The position numbers and the translations under genes are program-made. This document shows, in pieces, positions 1 to 9,654 of a stretch of DNA of 20,087 nt (the stretch's first letter is position 1; every line of letters begins with the position of its first letter). Under the pieces are notes generated by a model. That model was given only the letters and a program-made list of their open reading frames with translations, searched no databases and had not been told where the DNA came from. This DNA comes from Larix sibirica (lineage: Eukaryota > Streptophyta > Pinopsida > Pinales > Pinaceae): NCBI GenBank assembly GCA_004151065.3, contig NWUY0300003672.1, forward strand, positions 1-20,087. The letters are read 5' to 3'.

Positions 1-95
1 ACTATTTGAATTCTCTGTCACCCCCATATTTTTTTTACCGTGCCCTAATTCAACTGGAAAGACATTAAAAAAATGGCAAAATCCTGGGAAAACTT
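1..95. repeat. Array 1, partial unit at window edge
   Basis: ACTATTTGAATTCTCTGTCA followed by a CCCCCAT, T-run, CCTAATTCAACT pattern matches the middle of the array unit at about 1284-1375. The rest of the unit lies outside the window or has diverged. The 95-180 stretch shows nothing further. Confidence 0.55.
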
Positions 96-180
96 GCAAC
101 CTAGTAAAGTCCTCTTTTACACCTCATGACAGTAAAACCACCCTCGGTCAGCCACGAAAAACAAATAGAAAACAGTTTTC

Positions 181-310
181 TTAAATCCCAGTAGCAATAA
201 AGAAGTGCCATAAGCAAAATTTTATCCCCACCAGCTTAGATAAGGTGACAAAAAAAGTTTGTAGTTGTTGAAGCAAGCCAACACGACAACAACAAGCACA
301 TTGCTTGACT
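181..310. repeat. Diverged repeat A, copy 1 (left of array 1)
   Basis: The order of short landmarks AATAAAGA, ACCAGCTTAGATAAGGTG with an A-run, CAACAACAAGCACATTGCTT is the same as at 2745-2890. Identity is patchy, so the repeat is old. Open frames here are chance readings. Confidence 0.6.
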
Positions 311-590
311 GCAACTAGAAACAAAATATAGACTTGGAATGCACTTGCACTACTTGTGAGTCCCCCTTGGATGATTGTTATCATTTCCATTGTTCTTTGA
401 GAAGGGTTTTAAGCATTGAAACACATGTAGCTTAGTAGTATTTTTTTATATCGAGTATTTAGCTTGCAATGCAATGTATTCTTGGCATTGTTGTGCCTTT
501 CCCTCTCCAGAAATTGACCCCAAGCTCATTTCCTTTCAAGCCCACATATCTATACAGTAGAAATCCCCCCATAGATTTTGTCTATATTGC

Positions 591-1076
591 AATTGTGAAT
601 ACCAACATCAAGTTATTTACAATAAACAAATATCGTGTGCACTGCACTTTTTCTAACAACAATATAATAAAAAGAATAATGTAAGCATTAATGGCATGAG
701 TGCAGAGGGAAATAATACAAGCACCCGAGAAAGAAGAAATATAAAGATGAAGAATAGGTCCATATTGCGCCTAAGCAACTGCATTCACATTATAATAATT
801 TCAATTATCTGCCACCACCAATCCTTTTTTATGGATGCAGCCTATTTCAGCACTAAAGGCATAGAAAAAGGCAAAATCCTAGCCCCTCGAAAGGAAGGAT
901 TGCAACAAGCGAAACCTTGTCTAAGCATGATCAATGTGGTCATTCAACCCGAGATAAATCTACTGTTTTGCATGACAATCTACAATATTCCTTGTTTCTT
1001 ATTCTTTATCCTTTTCACAAATGCTCTTTCTCTAAAAATAAATGAACCAAAGTTTGTGGAAAAATCATGAGCTTTC
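591..1076. repeat. Array 1, unit 1 (internally shortened)
   Basis: It begins AATTGTGAATACCAACATCA, like units 2 and 3, and runs in parallel with them through the TTTATGGATGCAGCC and CTAGCCCCTCG landmarks to GCGAAACC. It then lacks the CTTCATTCA...CAACAAACCCTAATTCTAAA portion and rejoins at ATTCTTTATCCTTTTCACA. Open frames of 70-125 residues here show no recognisable domain and are not kept between units, so I read them as chance. Confidence 0.8.
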
Positions 1077-1792
1077 AATTGTGAATACCAACATCAAGTT
1101 ATTTACAATAAATAGATATTGTATGCACTACACTTTTTTCTGACAACATTATAATAACAGGAACAAGGCAAGCATTAATGATACGAGTGCACGAGGAAAT
1201 AATACAAGCACACAAGCAAGAAAAAATATAAAGTTGAAGAACAACACCATATTGCGCCCAAGCAACTGCAATCACGTTATGACTATTTCAATTATCTGCC
1301 ACCCCCATTCTTTTTTTATGGATGTATCCTAATTCAACACTAAAGACATAGAAAAAGGCAAAACCCTAGCCCCTCGCAAGCAAGGATTACGATAAGCGAA
1401 ACCTTATCCTATTTAGCCTACACATGATGGCAAAAAAACAAGTGCACACAAGCAACTTCATTCAGATTATAATTGTTTCAAAACTTAGGAGCTTGCAATT
1501 GCTCCCATCCTCGACAAGCAATTGGTCCATATGTTGCTTTCAAAACACCAGTTTCAGAAGAGGTTCCTTGATTTGATTTAAAGTGGAAATTCAATCCCAT
1601 GAACATGTTAGGGTTTTTTCCCAAACATTTCCACCATCAAGAAGGTATAGATGATATTCAACAAACCCTAATTCTAAATGACTAGCTAAGATAAATTAGC
1701 AAAGATATAAGGTCCTATTCTTTATCCTTTTCACATTTGCTCTTACTCTAAAAAGAAATGAACCAAAGTCTGTGGAAAACTCAAGAGCTTGC
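1077..1792. repeat. Array 1, unit 2 (full length, about 716 bp)
   Basis: This is the longest unit. It runs from AATTGTGAATACCAACATCA to a final block resembling the end of unit 1 (AAATGAACCAAAG...GTGGAAAA...). It contains ACCCTAGCCCCTCGCAAGCA and TTCAACAAACCCTAATTCTA, which recur in unit 3. No coding potential is visible on either strand. Confidence 0.85.
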
Positions 1793-2410
1793 AATTGTCA
1801 ATACCAACATCAAGTTATTTACAATAAACAGATATTGTGTACACTGCACTTTTTTTCTTCTAACAACATTATAATAACAAGAACAAGGTAAGCATTAATG
1901 ATATGAGTGCATGGGGAAACAATACAAGCACTCAAGAAAGAACATATATACATATATAAAGTTGAAGAACAAGTCCATATTGCACCAAAGAAACTACATC
2001 CACATTACAATTATTTCAATTATATGCCACCCCCAATCTTTTTTATGGTTGCGCCCTAATTCAGTACTAAAGGCATAGAAAAAGGAAAAACCACGGTCCC
2101 TCTCAAGCAAGGATTACGATAAGCGAAACCCTATCCTAGCCAGCCTAGACATGATGGAAAAAAAACAAGTATCCACAAGCAACTTCATTCACATTACAAT
2201 TGTTTCAAAACTCAGGAGCTTGCAATTGATTCCATCCTCGGCAAGCAGTTGAAGAAGAGCTCCTTGATTTGGTTTACGGTGGGAATTCAATCCCATGACC
2301 ATGACAGATTTTTTGCTCAGAATTTTCCATCATTAACAAGGTATCGATGATATTCAACAAACCCTAATTCTAAAAGACCAGCTACGATAAATTGGCAGAG
2401 GAACAAGGAA
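1793..2410. repeat. Array 1, unit 3
   Basis: It follows unit 2 head to tail (AATTGTCAATACCAACATCA) and stays alignable for about 615 bp to GGCAGAGGAACAAGG. Homology then stops, so the closing block of units 1 and 2 is absent. Confidence 0.85.
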
Positions 2411-2744
2411 CACCTTCTTTTATATCTTTGATATCAATGGATACTCAAAGTTTGGCTTTAAAATTTGAACCCCAAACTCTAACTTTCACTCTAAAAATTC
2501 AATGCAAAATACATGGTCTTTACCCTTACAAGCCTCATGCATACATTGAAATCTTAGGACTTGCATAGAGATACAAAGATAAGCATAATCACCCTTTAAG
2601 TTATTAGAATTCTTGCATCTATTCGTTTCTTCTCTTTAGAAGTTGTAAGAAAATAAATGCTTTGAACTTGTCATATTGTCTTATCCTATGCCCAATAGAG
2701 CATAATTGTTTTCCTAGTATGCCCCCTTGCAAGCAAGGAATATC

Positions 2745-2890
2745 ACGATTACAATAAAGAGTAGTATTGTTTTCCTATTATGCCCCTTCCACACAAACCT
2801 TGTCCCGACCAACTTAGATAAGGTGGAAAAAAATATTCTATTTGACATAGCAAACCAACAAAACAACAAGAAGCATATTGCTTTCCAAAT
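2745..2890. repeat. Diverged repeat A, copy 2 (right of array 1)
   Basis: It matches 181-310 through AATAAAGAG, ACCAACTTAGATAAGGTGGA with an A-run, and CAACAAGAAGCATATTGCTT. Together the two copies bracket array 1, so the unit of duplication may be larger than the array itself. The 2411-2744 stretch between unit 3 and this copy shows nothing recognisable. Confidence 0.6.
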
Positions 2891-3342
2891 GAAATTAGCA
2901 CAATGTTTCGCCATACCCCCATAATCTCAGAATTATCAAAAGTAGAGAGGGGGGGGGGATACCTAGAAAAGATGACTATGTCCAAAGCCACCATAGCATA
3001 ACCACCCAATGCCACCTTGCTCACAGGAAATTGCTGCCCCTCTTTCGTCAAAACGAACTAGCACACCACTCGCATGATAGAGAATAAGCGATAACCAATG
3101 AACGACAATGCCAAAATGCCCAACATATCTGGAAAAATAGTGCCAAAGCCATTCATACAGGTGCCCATTAAATGCCATTGTGCACGCATTAACTCCAACA
3201 ACTCCCAAAATTGTCTTTGCTAAACCTCTGACCGGGCTTCCAGTCGGCAAAACAACGCAACTGCAACATGCCAAATCCAAATGCAATACACCCTCAGCCC
3301 CCGCCTTGTTAAATCTCATTAAAAAAAACCAAGCCCCCCAAG
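2891..3342. other. Unassigned stretch left of the gypsy element
   Basis: It holds a run of ten G (2949-2958) and, on the minus strand, an open frame of 118 residues (3319 down to 2963) with no recognised domain. The frame has no supporting homologue in the window and I do not call it a gene. From about 3230 the sequence becomes C-rich (GCAACTGCAACATGCC) and resembles the repeat region right of the element, so it is probably the other half of array 2 split by the insertion. Confidence 0.4.
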
Positions 3343-3347
3343 CTTAA
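3343..3347. repeat. Target-site duplication, left
   Basis: CTTAA abuts the LTR end TGATTTG. The same five bases follow the other LTR at 9987. A 5-bp duplication is typical of Ty3/gypsy integrases. Confidence 0.9.
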
Positions 3348-4279
3348 TGATTTGTTGGATCTAAACTTACATTTGGAAGTAAAAGTGTATGCATTTAAAA
3401 ATTAACTATTTCATTATTCATTTTGCTCATTATTCCATTGCTTGAATAATAAGAAAATGCAAATTCAATATTACTTAAATGCATAAATAAAACCAATTTG
3501 TGTAAACAAATAACTTCCAAATTTATTGCATAAGTAAAAAAATTGCTCTTAAATGAAATGAACATCAAATGAAAATAAATAAAAATATAATTTATAATTT
3601 ATCAATAATCAACTTGGAACAACAATCAGATTGTAAATCATAAATTATTCCAGTTAATGGTATATGCCAATTTTATTATTTTAATTGCAATAATGGAAAT
3701 ATAACAAAATTGAAATAATAATTAAAATTTTAATGATAATTATAATTTCAACTTGATTTTCTACATTGAAATTTAAATGCAATTATGTAATTTTACATGC
3801 TCAACAATGAACAATTACATAACAATTATTTGCAAATTGTCTCCAATTAATTTCCGGAAATAAAAATGCAGAGTAAATAAAATTTAAATACATAAAAGGA
3901 AATTAAAACAATCTGAAATAAATAATGGACATCAGAGAAAGAAGAAAGGAAGCAATCACAAACACAAGAGTTTGATGACGGAGTTCACCCAATAATGGGC
4001 TACGTCTCTGGGTCCTTCTCCAATGAGAGAGGTCATTCCTTTAATGTATCCAAATGTCGGTTACATGTACATAAGAATTCTTCAACATGCAAATAAAAGT
4101 TTGTGGCAGCCTTGCTCAATTCCCAATGAAGTCTTCAAGATCTCTCTGTTAAAAAATGCAATAAATCCCAATTACATGGAAGAAAATCAACTTCAAAAAT
4201 ACTATAGCACTCATAAGCTATAATACTAACATAATTTCTATGTCCAAAATTTTTGTCTCTCTCCATGAATTACATGCCC

Positions 4280-4289
4280 TCATTTATAG
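4280..4289 (-). promoter_or_regulatory. TATA-like box in the 3' LTR
   Basis: This is the counterpart of the box at 9394-9403: CTATAAATGA on the minus strand in the same LTR context. In this LTR it would drive outward transcription toward lower coordinates, if active at all. Confidence 0.5.
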
Positions 4290-4454
4290 GAATAAGAATT
4301 TTCGATTAATGGGTAAATACCCATATTTTATCGTTTTAAAAATGGTTTACAAAACTATATATTATAACTGTTGCTATAGTATGCGGTTATAATTTTATTT
4401 AAAACTTGTATGAGTAGTTAAAGTTTAAATAAAAATTTATCCACATCGCATAAT

Positions 4455-4560
4455 AAGTCACATCGATGGTCCATTGGTGAAGTTGCTTGGTTGTTATTTT
4501 GGTGGTGGTCATGGGTTTGAATCCGTTAGACCCCCAATATTTTTGGTAAGAAAAACTAAA
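4455..4560 (+). repeat. tRNA/SINE-like segment inside the 3' LTR
   Basis: TGGTCCATTGG at 4467-4477 fits the pol III A-box consensus TRGYNNANNNG. GGTTTGAATCC at 4514-4524 fits the B box GGTTCGANTCC with one C-to-T change. The 36 bases between them are within the range seen for tRNAs and tRNA-derived SINEs. It is antisense to the retrotransposon. The LTR in the same position at 9660-9760 carries a decayed copy, so the segment was part of the parent LTR rather than a later insertion. Confidence 0.5.
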
Positions 4561-4790
4561 CACAATAGGCCAATTAGGGTTTTCCACGTGACATCCTTTT
4601 TTTTTGCCATTTTGCATCTTGAAACATTGTTTTCACCGAAACTTCAGAAATGGATATATTCTTCAACCGAAGTTTGTTTGACGTGATTCGAGTTGTGTTG
4701 GATTCATCTCGTCAAGCTCTTTGCCGTGGTACCATTTCTATCATCATTTGGATCAATTAAATTTTAGATGAAAAATATCCACCTGGATCA

Positions 4791-4803
4791 AGCCTTCCCA
4801 CTA
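4791..4803 (-). promoter_or_regulatory. Polypurine tract
   Basis: The minus strand reads TAGTGGGAAGGCT directly before the 3' LTR start TGATCC. A purine-rich run in this position primes plus-strand DNA synthesis. It is short and interrupted by one T, but its placement is exact. Confidence 0.75.
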
Positions 4804-4840
4804 GAGAACTTTTGGACCTCCAAAAGTCTGTACTATTCAT

Positions 4841-5229
4841 AAATCAAGTGAGGGTACAAGTCTCTCACTTCCCAATCTCCATCCATCTTGCTTTTCTAGG
4901 ATTTTTCCCTTTTATCCCAACTCACAGGTACTAAACTGCACCTCTACGTGAAGTTCTGACTTTCCTATCAAGGACCACATCTTCCTACAACTCATTCGTA
5001 TACTTAGGTACCATATCCTCAATAGAAGGAATATGCACATTAGTATCTTCATCCAAAATCATAGGAGGCTCATACAATTTAAGATTCTTAGCATTCACAA
5101 TTAAGTATATTTTCATATATGGAGGTAAATCTAAATGGAAAGCGCTAGTACCAATATTTTCTAAAATCTCAAAAGGACCATACCTGATTTGTTTGAGCTT
5201 TTTACCTTCACCCTTCAACCTTTCTTTGC
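4841..5229 (-). pseudogene. pol: Integrase C-terminal tail with chromodomain-like remnant
   Basis: This region continues the integrase frame. It opens with the conserved GPFEI block of plant gypsy integrases (QIRYGPFEILENIGTSAFHL), then NAKNLKLYEP, then an acidic linker ending at a stop (4985). In the same frame beyond that stop are a basic Thr/Ser-Arg-Arg-Gly patch, a Gly-Ile-Lys-Gly step and an Ala-Arg-Trp step. Their spacing recalls the shortened chromodomain found at the end of chromovirus integrases, which can target insertion to chromatin. At least four stops interrupt this last part. The integrase tail is secure; the chromodomain reading is a guess from spacing and a few residues. Confidence 0.6.
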
Positions 5230-6200
5230 TAATGTGTAACCAGACTCTATCACCGACTTGGAATTGATGGTCAAATCGATGCTTTTCATGTCAGGATTTG
5301 TATTTTTCCTAACTCTTCTCCAACTGTTCTAGTACTGCCTAATGCACCACTTGAATCCTTTGAATAAACTTCAAAGCTTTTTCTGCAACAAGATGTCCAC
5401 CTTCAACATCCTCTTTACCAAAAGCAAAATCCATTGGTGTTTTAGGAAAATAACCAAAACAAGTTTCAAAAGGATATCTTTGAGTAGAAGACTGGACTGC
5501 ATGGTTGTAAGCATGTTGTATGTATGGTAATTGTTCATCCCAAAGCTTAGGATGTTTAATGCAATAAGCTTGTAGGAGATGAACAACTGTTCTATTTACT
5601 ACCTATGTTTGTCTGTCAGTTTGTGGATGAAATGGTGTGCTCTTCTTAAGTTTAGTGTCCATAAGCCTCCACAAGGTTGACCAAAATCCCCCCAAGAAAT
5701 GGGAATCCCGATCTGATACAATAGAGATAGGAAGCCCAAAATGAACCCAAACAAACTGGAAGAACATGTGAGCAGTTTGTTCAGCTGTAACCTATTTTTT
5801 ACATGGCATTAGTATACATGTTTTATTGAACCGGTCCACAACCATGAACAAATAATCATGCCATTTCTGATACATACGTATCCCACCAACAAAGTCCATA
5901 GAAATGATTTCCCCGGGACGAGGTGGGATTGGAATAGGTGTGTACAATCCCAACTTCCTATTGCTAGGTTTACTTGTTGCACACATAACACAACCTCTTA
6001 CATATTTAGAAACAATATCTTGCATCCCAGGCCAATAGCAATACTTTTGCAATTTCGACATTGTTTTGCCTATTCCAAAGTGACCAGCAACCAAAGATGT
6101 ATGTGCTTCTCTAATTACATGTATTCTTTCTTTTATGGAATACAAAGTTTCACTGAGTAATACAATAGTTTATTATGCACATGATAACTCTTTTCTTCTA
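5230..6200 (-). pseudogene. pol: Integrase, decayed, with catalytic Glu lost
   Basis: Integrase inserts the cDNA into the genome. The zinc-binding HHCC motif is intact: His in REAH, His in AGHFG, then C-x2-C in RGCVMCAT (H-x6-H-x29-C-x2-C). The first catalytic Asp is in SMDFVGG (codon 5894-5896). The second lies 60 residues on, in SDRDS (codon 5711-5713). Exactly 35 residues later, where the D-D35-E triad needs Glu, there is a TAG codon (5603-5605). One frame continues through single stops at 5792, 5603, 5339, 5309 and 5291 with no indels I can see in that stretch. There is a further frame break just upstream of the HHCC motif near 6150. The order and spacing fit Ty3/gypsy integrase. Confidence 0.92.
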
Positions 6201-6226
6201 CTTTTTTGCCTTGAATTAACGATGCA

Positions 6227-6559
6227 TCATTTTTTAGAAATCCTAATATGATGACAACTGCTACACAAGTCTAACTTAGTAAAATAAGCTGCATGTTTCA
6301 ATTGATCAAGCAAATCATCAATACGTGGAAGATGATATCTATTCTTTACCGTAATTTTGTTCAGAGCCTTGTAGTTGATGCACATCCTCCATAACCCATC
6401 CTTCTTTGGTACTAATGCAATAGGTGAGCCATGCAGAGATGTATTATGTATAATGACCCCCTTCTCGATCAACTCTTGAACTTGCTTCTTGATTTCTTCA
6501 TTCTTCATTACAGACATCCAATACATGCCAATGTTGGGAAGTGGCACATCCTGCTGCAA
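6227..6559 (-). pseudogene. pol: Reverse transcriptase, N-terminal fragment only
   Basis: The fragment covers about 110 residues of the fingers and start of the palm. Visible blocks are VPKKDGLWRMCINYKALN, NRYHLPRIDDLLDQL and YFTKLDL. The Asp of KLDL is the first catalytic metal ligand. The next block, normally RSGYHQIRI, reads CSSCHHIRI. Sequence then breaks off: the YxDD motif, thumb, connection and RNase H domains are absent, and the integrase N-terminal region follows within about 100 bases. The missing stretch is of the order of 1 kb, judged from normal spacing in the family. The frame matches the integrase downstream and differs from the protease upstream. Confidence 0.9.
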
Positions 6560-7326
6560 CTGAATTCATGTTGTATCTCTCTCTTTGGCGATAGTCCTTC
6601 AAGTTCTTGAAACAACTCATCATACTCAAAAACAAGTTTAATCATTTCATTTTTATGTTCTAGATCACAACCTTTAAAAGCTTCAAATTTTTCTTCTTCC
6701 TTAGCCTTTATCATTAATAATACAAATTTCTTACTAGCGTTTACTAATCTTTGCATTTGTCCCGCAGAGACTAAAGAGAGATTAATTTGTCTGCAATGTG
6801 CACGTACAATATACTCTAGACAATCCTTAAAGATATGATATTGATTCTCCTCCCTGTAAAAGACTGTTTTTTGGTCATACAAATAAGGACTCCCAAGTAC
6901 AATGCCACATATATCTAGTGGAAAAACATCAAGTTCTACCTCATCCATAAAATTCGCAGTGACTGCAAATTTAAGTATACATTTCTTTGTTACTTGCAAT
7001 TGCGCATCATTAGTAACCCATCCAAGAGGATATGGCTTCTCACGAGGATTAGTAGTTAATTTTAATTTCTTTACCACTTCTTTAGAAATTAGATTGACTT
7101 GGGACCCGCTATCAAATAAAGCATCGACTTTAGTGTGCTTTGTGATGACTCGAATGTGAAATTTTTTATTTCTTCTTCTATCATTAAGAGTAGATTGCTG
7201 ATTTGAATAGGTACTTGCAAATGCATTAGAACTTGAACTTGCATCATTGGAAAGCGATATACCTTTTCCTTTACATTGGATTCCAACAGCTATGACTTTG
7301 GTCTCATCACCAGAGTTGGATCCCAA
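6560..7326 (-). pseudogene. pol: Retropepsin-type aspartic protease region of pol, decayed
   Basis: The frame is the same as the gag end, separated from it only by the stop in the zinc knuckle at 7435-7437. The region is open for about 255 residues. Near residue 70 it has the retropepsin active-site pattern, ALFDSGSQVNLIS, with the catalytic Asp codon at 7111-7113. About 60 residues later comes the hydrophobic ICGIVLGSPYL stretch expected of the second half of the fold. The protease would cleave the Gag-Pol precursor. The C-terminal third is the charged linker leading to reverse transcriptase. Near 6560 the frame shifts, and the reverse transcriptase continues in another frame. The protease core itself is uninterrupted. 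Confidence 0.85.
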
Positions 7327-7410
7327 ATCTTGAATTAGTTTGGCAGTAGCTTTCTTTTTGCCTTTGTTCCCTCCATATTTCTTTGGTCGTAACTCTGGAT
7401 GTACCTTCCA

Positions 7411-8464
7411 ACATCGAGATACATCACACCCTTTCTAACAATGAGTGCATGTGGGTTTTCCCCCCTCTTTCTTGACGGTAGCTGATTTATTCCCTTTACC
7501 TTTGAAATGTGATTTACCTTCAGATTTAGTAGGCTTCTTTGCAAAAAAATTGTTAATATGCTTACCCCTAGATTCTACGTGGGTAGCCTGTACACACACA
7601 TCATCCAGGTTAGTAGGATTAAACATTAAGATAGTGTGTCTTAAGTACGAATGCATACCACCAATATATTTTAGAAGTATTTCCTAGGAATCTAAAGCAA
7701 TATTAAGTGCAATAGCTCGTTTCCTAAACTCATGGATATAATATTGGATAGTTTTCCCTTTAGCCTATCTAAATGTTTGCCAATTTATAGTTAATTGTTG
7801 CATATGACCTAAATGGTAAAATTGTTTCTTTAAGGCATCCACAAACCCATCCCAGGTTGAGATGATTTTACCTTTTTCGTTCGAGGTCTTGTTGAGTCTT
7901 GTTCTCCCACCAGGTGAGAGTTGTTCCACTCATCCTCAGGGTAGTTATCTTGATCTTGGTGGGATCATCCGTAAATCCCTATATCATGGAATACACTTCA
8001 ATTTGTTTTATCCAGTTATCAAGTTTTTTAGCATTTAGTTCTCCGCTATAAACTGGTAATTCAAATTTCACATCTTATTTCAATAATGGTTTTTTAAAAG
8101 CATCTTTCTTAAGATCATTAGAATGATGAGAATGAGAGGAAGAAGAAGAGGTTTAACTTGAACTTGAAGATGGAGATGGAGGTTCAAAAGGGCCTCCTCC
8201 ATTTTCGTGGTTCACTGAAGCATCATCTTCTACTTTTATTTTCTTCTTATTTTTCTTCTTTGCCAATCTCTCTTGATAATCTACAAACAATTTTTCTACC
8301 ATATCTGACATCCAGTAGAAAGCTTTGTGAAAAGCCTTCTTGTTGTCCATGCGAAGTTCTTCATCAACTATTTCCCTTCTTCGAGTTGCACGTCCTATCT
8401 TTGGGTTGAAAGCCTCAAGTTTTCCTCTAGCCTCTTTGAGCTTGGCCCTAGTAAACATCCACAC
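7411..8464 (-). pseudogene. gag: gag polyprotein, decayed (capsid and CCHC knuckle)
   Basis: Gag forms the virus-like particle and binds the element RNA. The first ATG, at 8464, lies 20 bases past the primer site. About 100 residues follow: charged, Lys/Glu-rich, coiled-coil-like, ending in a Pro/Ser run. The same frame continues past stops at 8153, 8075 and 7979 into a capsid-like region with a WW pair. Near 7870 the frame shifts, and the new frame carries stops at 7765 and 7684. This region reads like plant retrotransposon gag (WDGFVDALKKQFYHLG and TNLDDVCVQATHVESRGK). It then becomes Lys/Gly-rich and reaches a zinc knuckle at 7411-7449 that contains a stop and lacks the usual His spacing. 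The RCWKVHPELRPK tail after the knuckle is typical of this gag family. Confidence 0.85.
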
Positions 8465-8484
8465 TCACAAAAATAGTTAAACCG

Positions 8485-8496
8485 CTCTGATACAAA
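8485..8496 (-). promoter_or_regulatory. Primer binding site (initiator Met tRNA type)
   Basis: The minus strand reads TTGTATCAGAGC, four bases inside the 5' LTR edge. The common plant primer site complementary to the 3' end of initiator Met tRNA is TGGTATCAGAGC, so there is one mismatch at the second base. The following bases, GGTT, also fit the usual context. It primes minus-strand cDNA synthesis. Confidence 0.88.
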
Positions 8497-9393
8497 ACTT
8501 GATCTGTAGAATCTAAACTTGCATTTACAACTAAAAGTGAATGCATTTAAAAATTAACTATTTCATTATTCATTTGCTCATTATTCCATTGTTTGAATAA
8601 TCAAGAAAATGCAAACTCAATTTTACTTAAACCTATAAATAAAACCAATTTGTATAAACAAATAACTTCCAATATTAACGCATAAGTAAAAAAATTGCTC
8701 TTAATTGGAATGAACAACGAATAAAAATAAATAACAAAATAAAATTTATAATTTATCAATAATCAACTTGGAACAATAATTAGATTGTAAATCATAAATT
8801 ATTCAGTTGATGGTATATGCCAGTTTTATTGATTTTAATTGCAATAATGGAAATATAACAAAATTGAAATAATAATTAAATTTTTAATGATAATTATAAT
8901 TTCAACTTAATTTCCTCCGGTGAAATTTAAATGCAACTATATAATTTTACATGCTCATCATTAAACAGTTAATGCAGAGTAAATAAAATTTAAATGCATA
9001 AAAGAAAATTAAAATAATCTGAAATAAATAATAGACAGCAAAAAAAAGAAATGAAAGTAATCACAAACACAAGAGGTTGATGACGGAGTTCACTCAATAA
9101 TGGGCTACGTCTTCGGGTCCTTCTGCAATGAGAGAAGCTGATCCTTTATTATATCCAAATGCTATTTACATGTACATAAGAATTCTTCAACCTGCAAATA
9201 AAAGTTTGTGGTAGCCTTCTTCAATTCCCAATGAAGTCTTCAAGATCTCCCTCTTCAAAAATGCAACCGGAATGGCTTCAATAAGCCTACAAATCCCAAT
9301 TACATGGAAGAAAATCAACTTCACTCATAAGCTATAATATTAACATAATTTATGCGTACAAATTTTTTCTCTCTCTCCATGAATTACATGCCG

Positions 9394-9403
9394 TCATTTA
9401 TAG
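9394..9403 (-). promoter_or_regulatory. TATA-like box in the 5' LTR
   Basis: The minus strand reads CTATAAATGA, followed by a short stretch and a CT/GA-rich run. The same box is kept in the other LTR (4280-4289), which suggests it was functional in the parent. It lies about 0.9 kb upstream of the primer binding site, implying a long R/U5 if it is the true promoter. No start site can be shown from the sequence. Confidence 0.55.
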
Positions 9404-9654
9404 GAATAAGAATTCTCGGTTAATGGATAATACCCATATTTTACCATTCTAAAAACAGTTTCCAAAACTATATATTATAATGTTGCTATAGTTTTGAAAC
9501 TAAATATGTGGTTATAATTTTATTTAAAGCTTGCCAAAATATATAAATATATAACCGTTTAATATATGAGTAAGGGTCGAGCTATGTCCCAACTCTTTTA
9601 AACCCCAATTAAAACCTTGTTAAGTTTAAATAAAAATTTCTCCACATTGCATAA

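Larger units (their letters stand above)
3348..4790 (-). repeat. 3' LTR of the gypsy element
   Basis: This 1443-bp copy lies downstream of integrase on the minus strand. Its left edge is fixed by the flanking CTTAA and by homology to 8501 onward. Its right edge is fixed by homology up to GGATCA and by the polypurine tract immediately beyond. By eye it differs from the other LTR by scattered substitutions and several indels. Confidence 0.95.

Noticed and set aside
696-1070. Plus-strand open frame of 124 residues in array 1
   Set aside because: The other array units do not keep this frame, and the residues show no family features.
2949-2958. Run of ten G as a G-quadruplex or regulatory element
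   Set aside because: A lone homopolymer is more likely simple sequence or a sequencing-length uncertainty, and there are no further G-tracts beside it.
2963-3319. Minus-strand open frame of 118 residues with high Gly, Leu and Val
   Set aside because: No domain recognised, no conserved copy in the window, and it lies in sequence that looks like part of a repeat region. An overlapping frame on the same strand is equally long, so chance is likely.
4467-4524. A true nuclear tRNA gene
   Set aside because: The A and B boxes are present, but I cannot see a paired acceptor stem, and the sequence is shared with the other LTR, so it is at most tRNA-derived.
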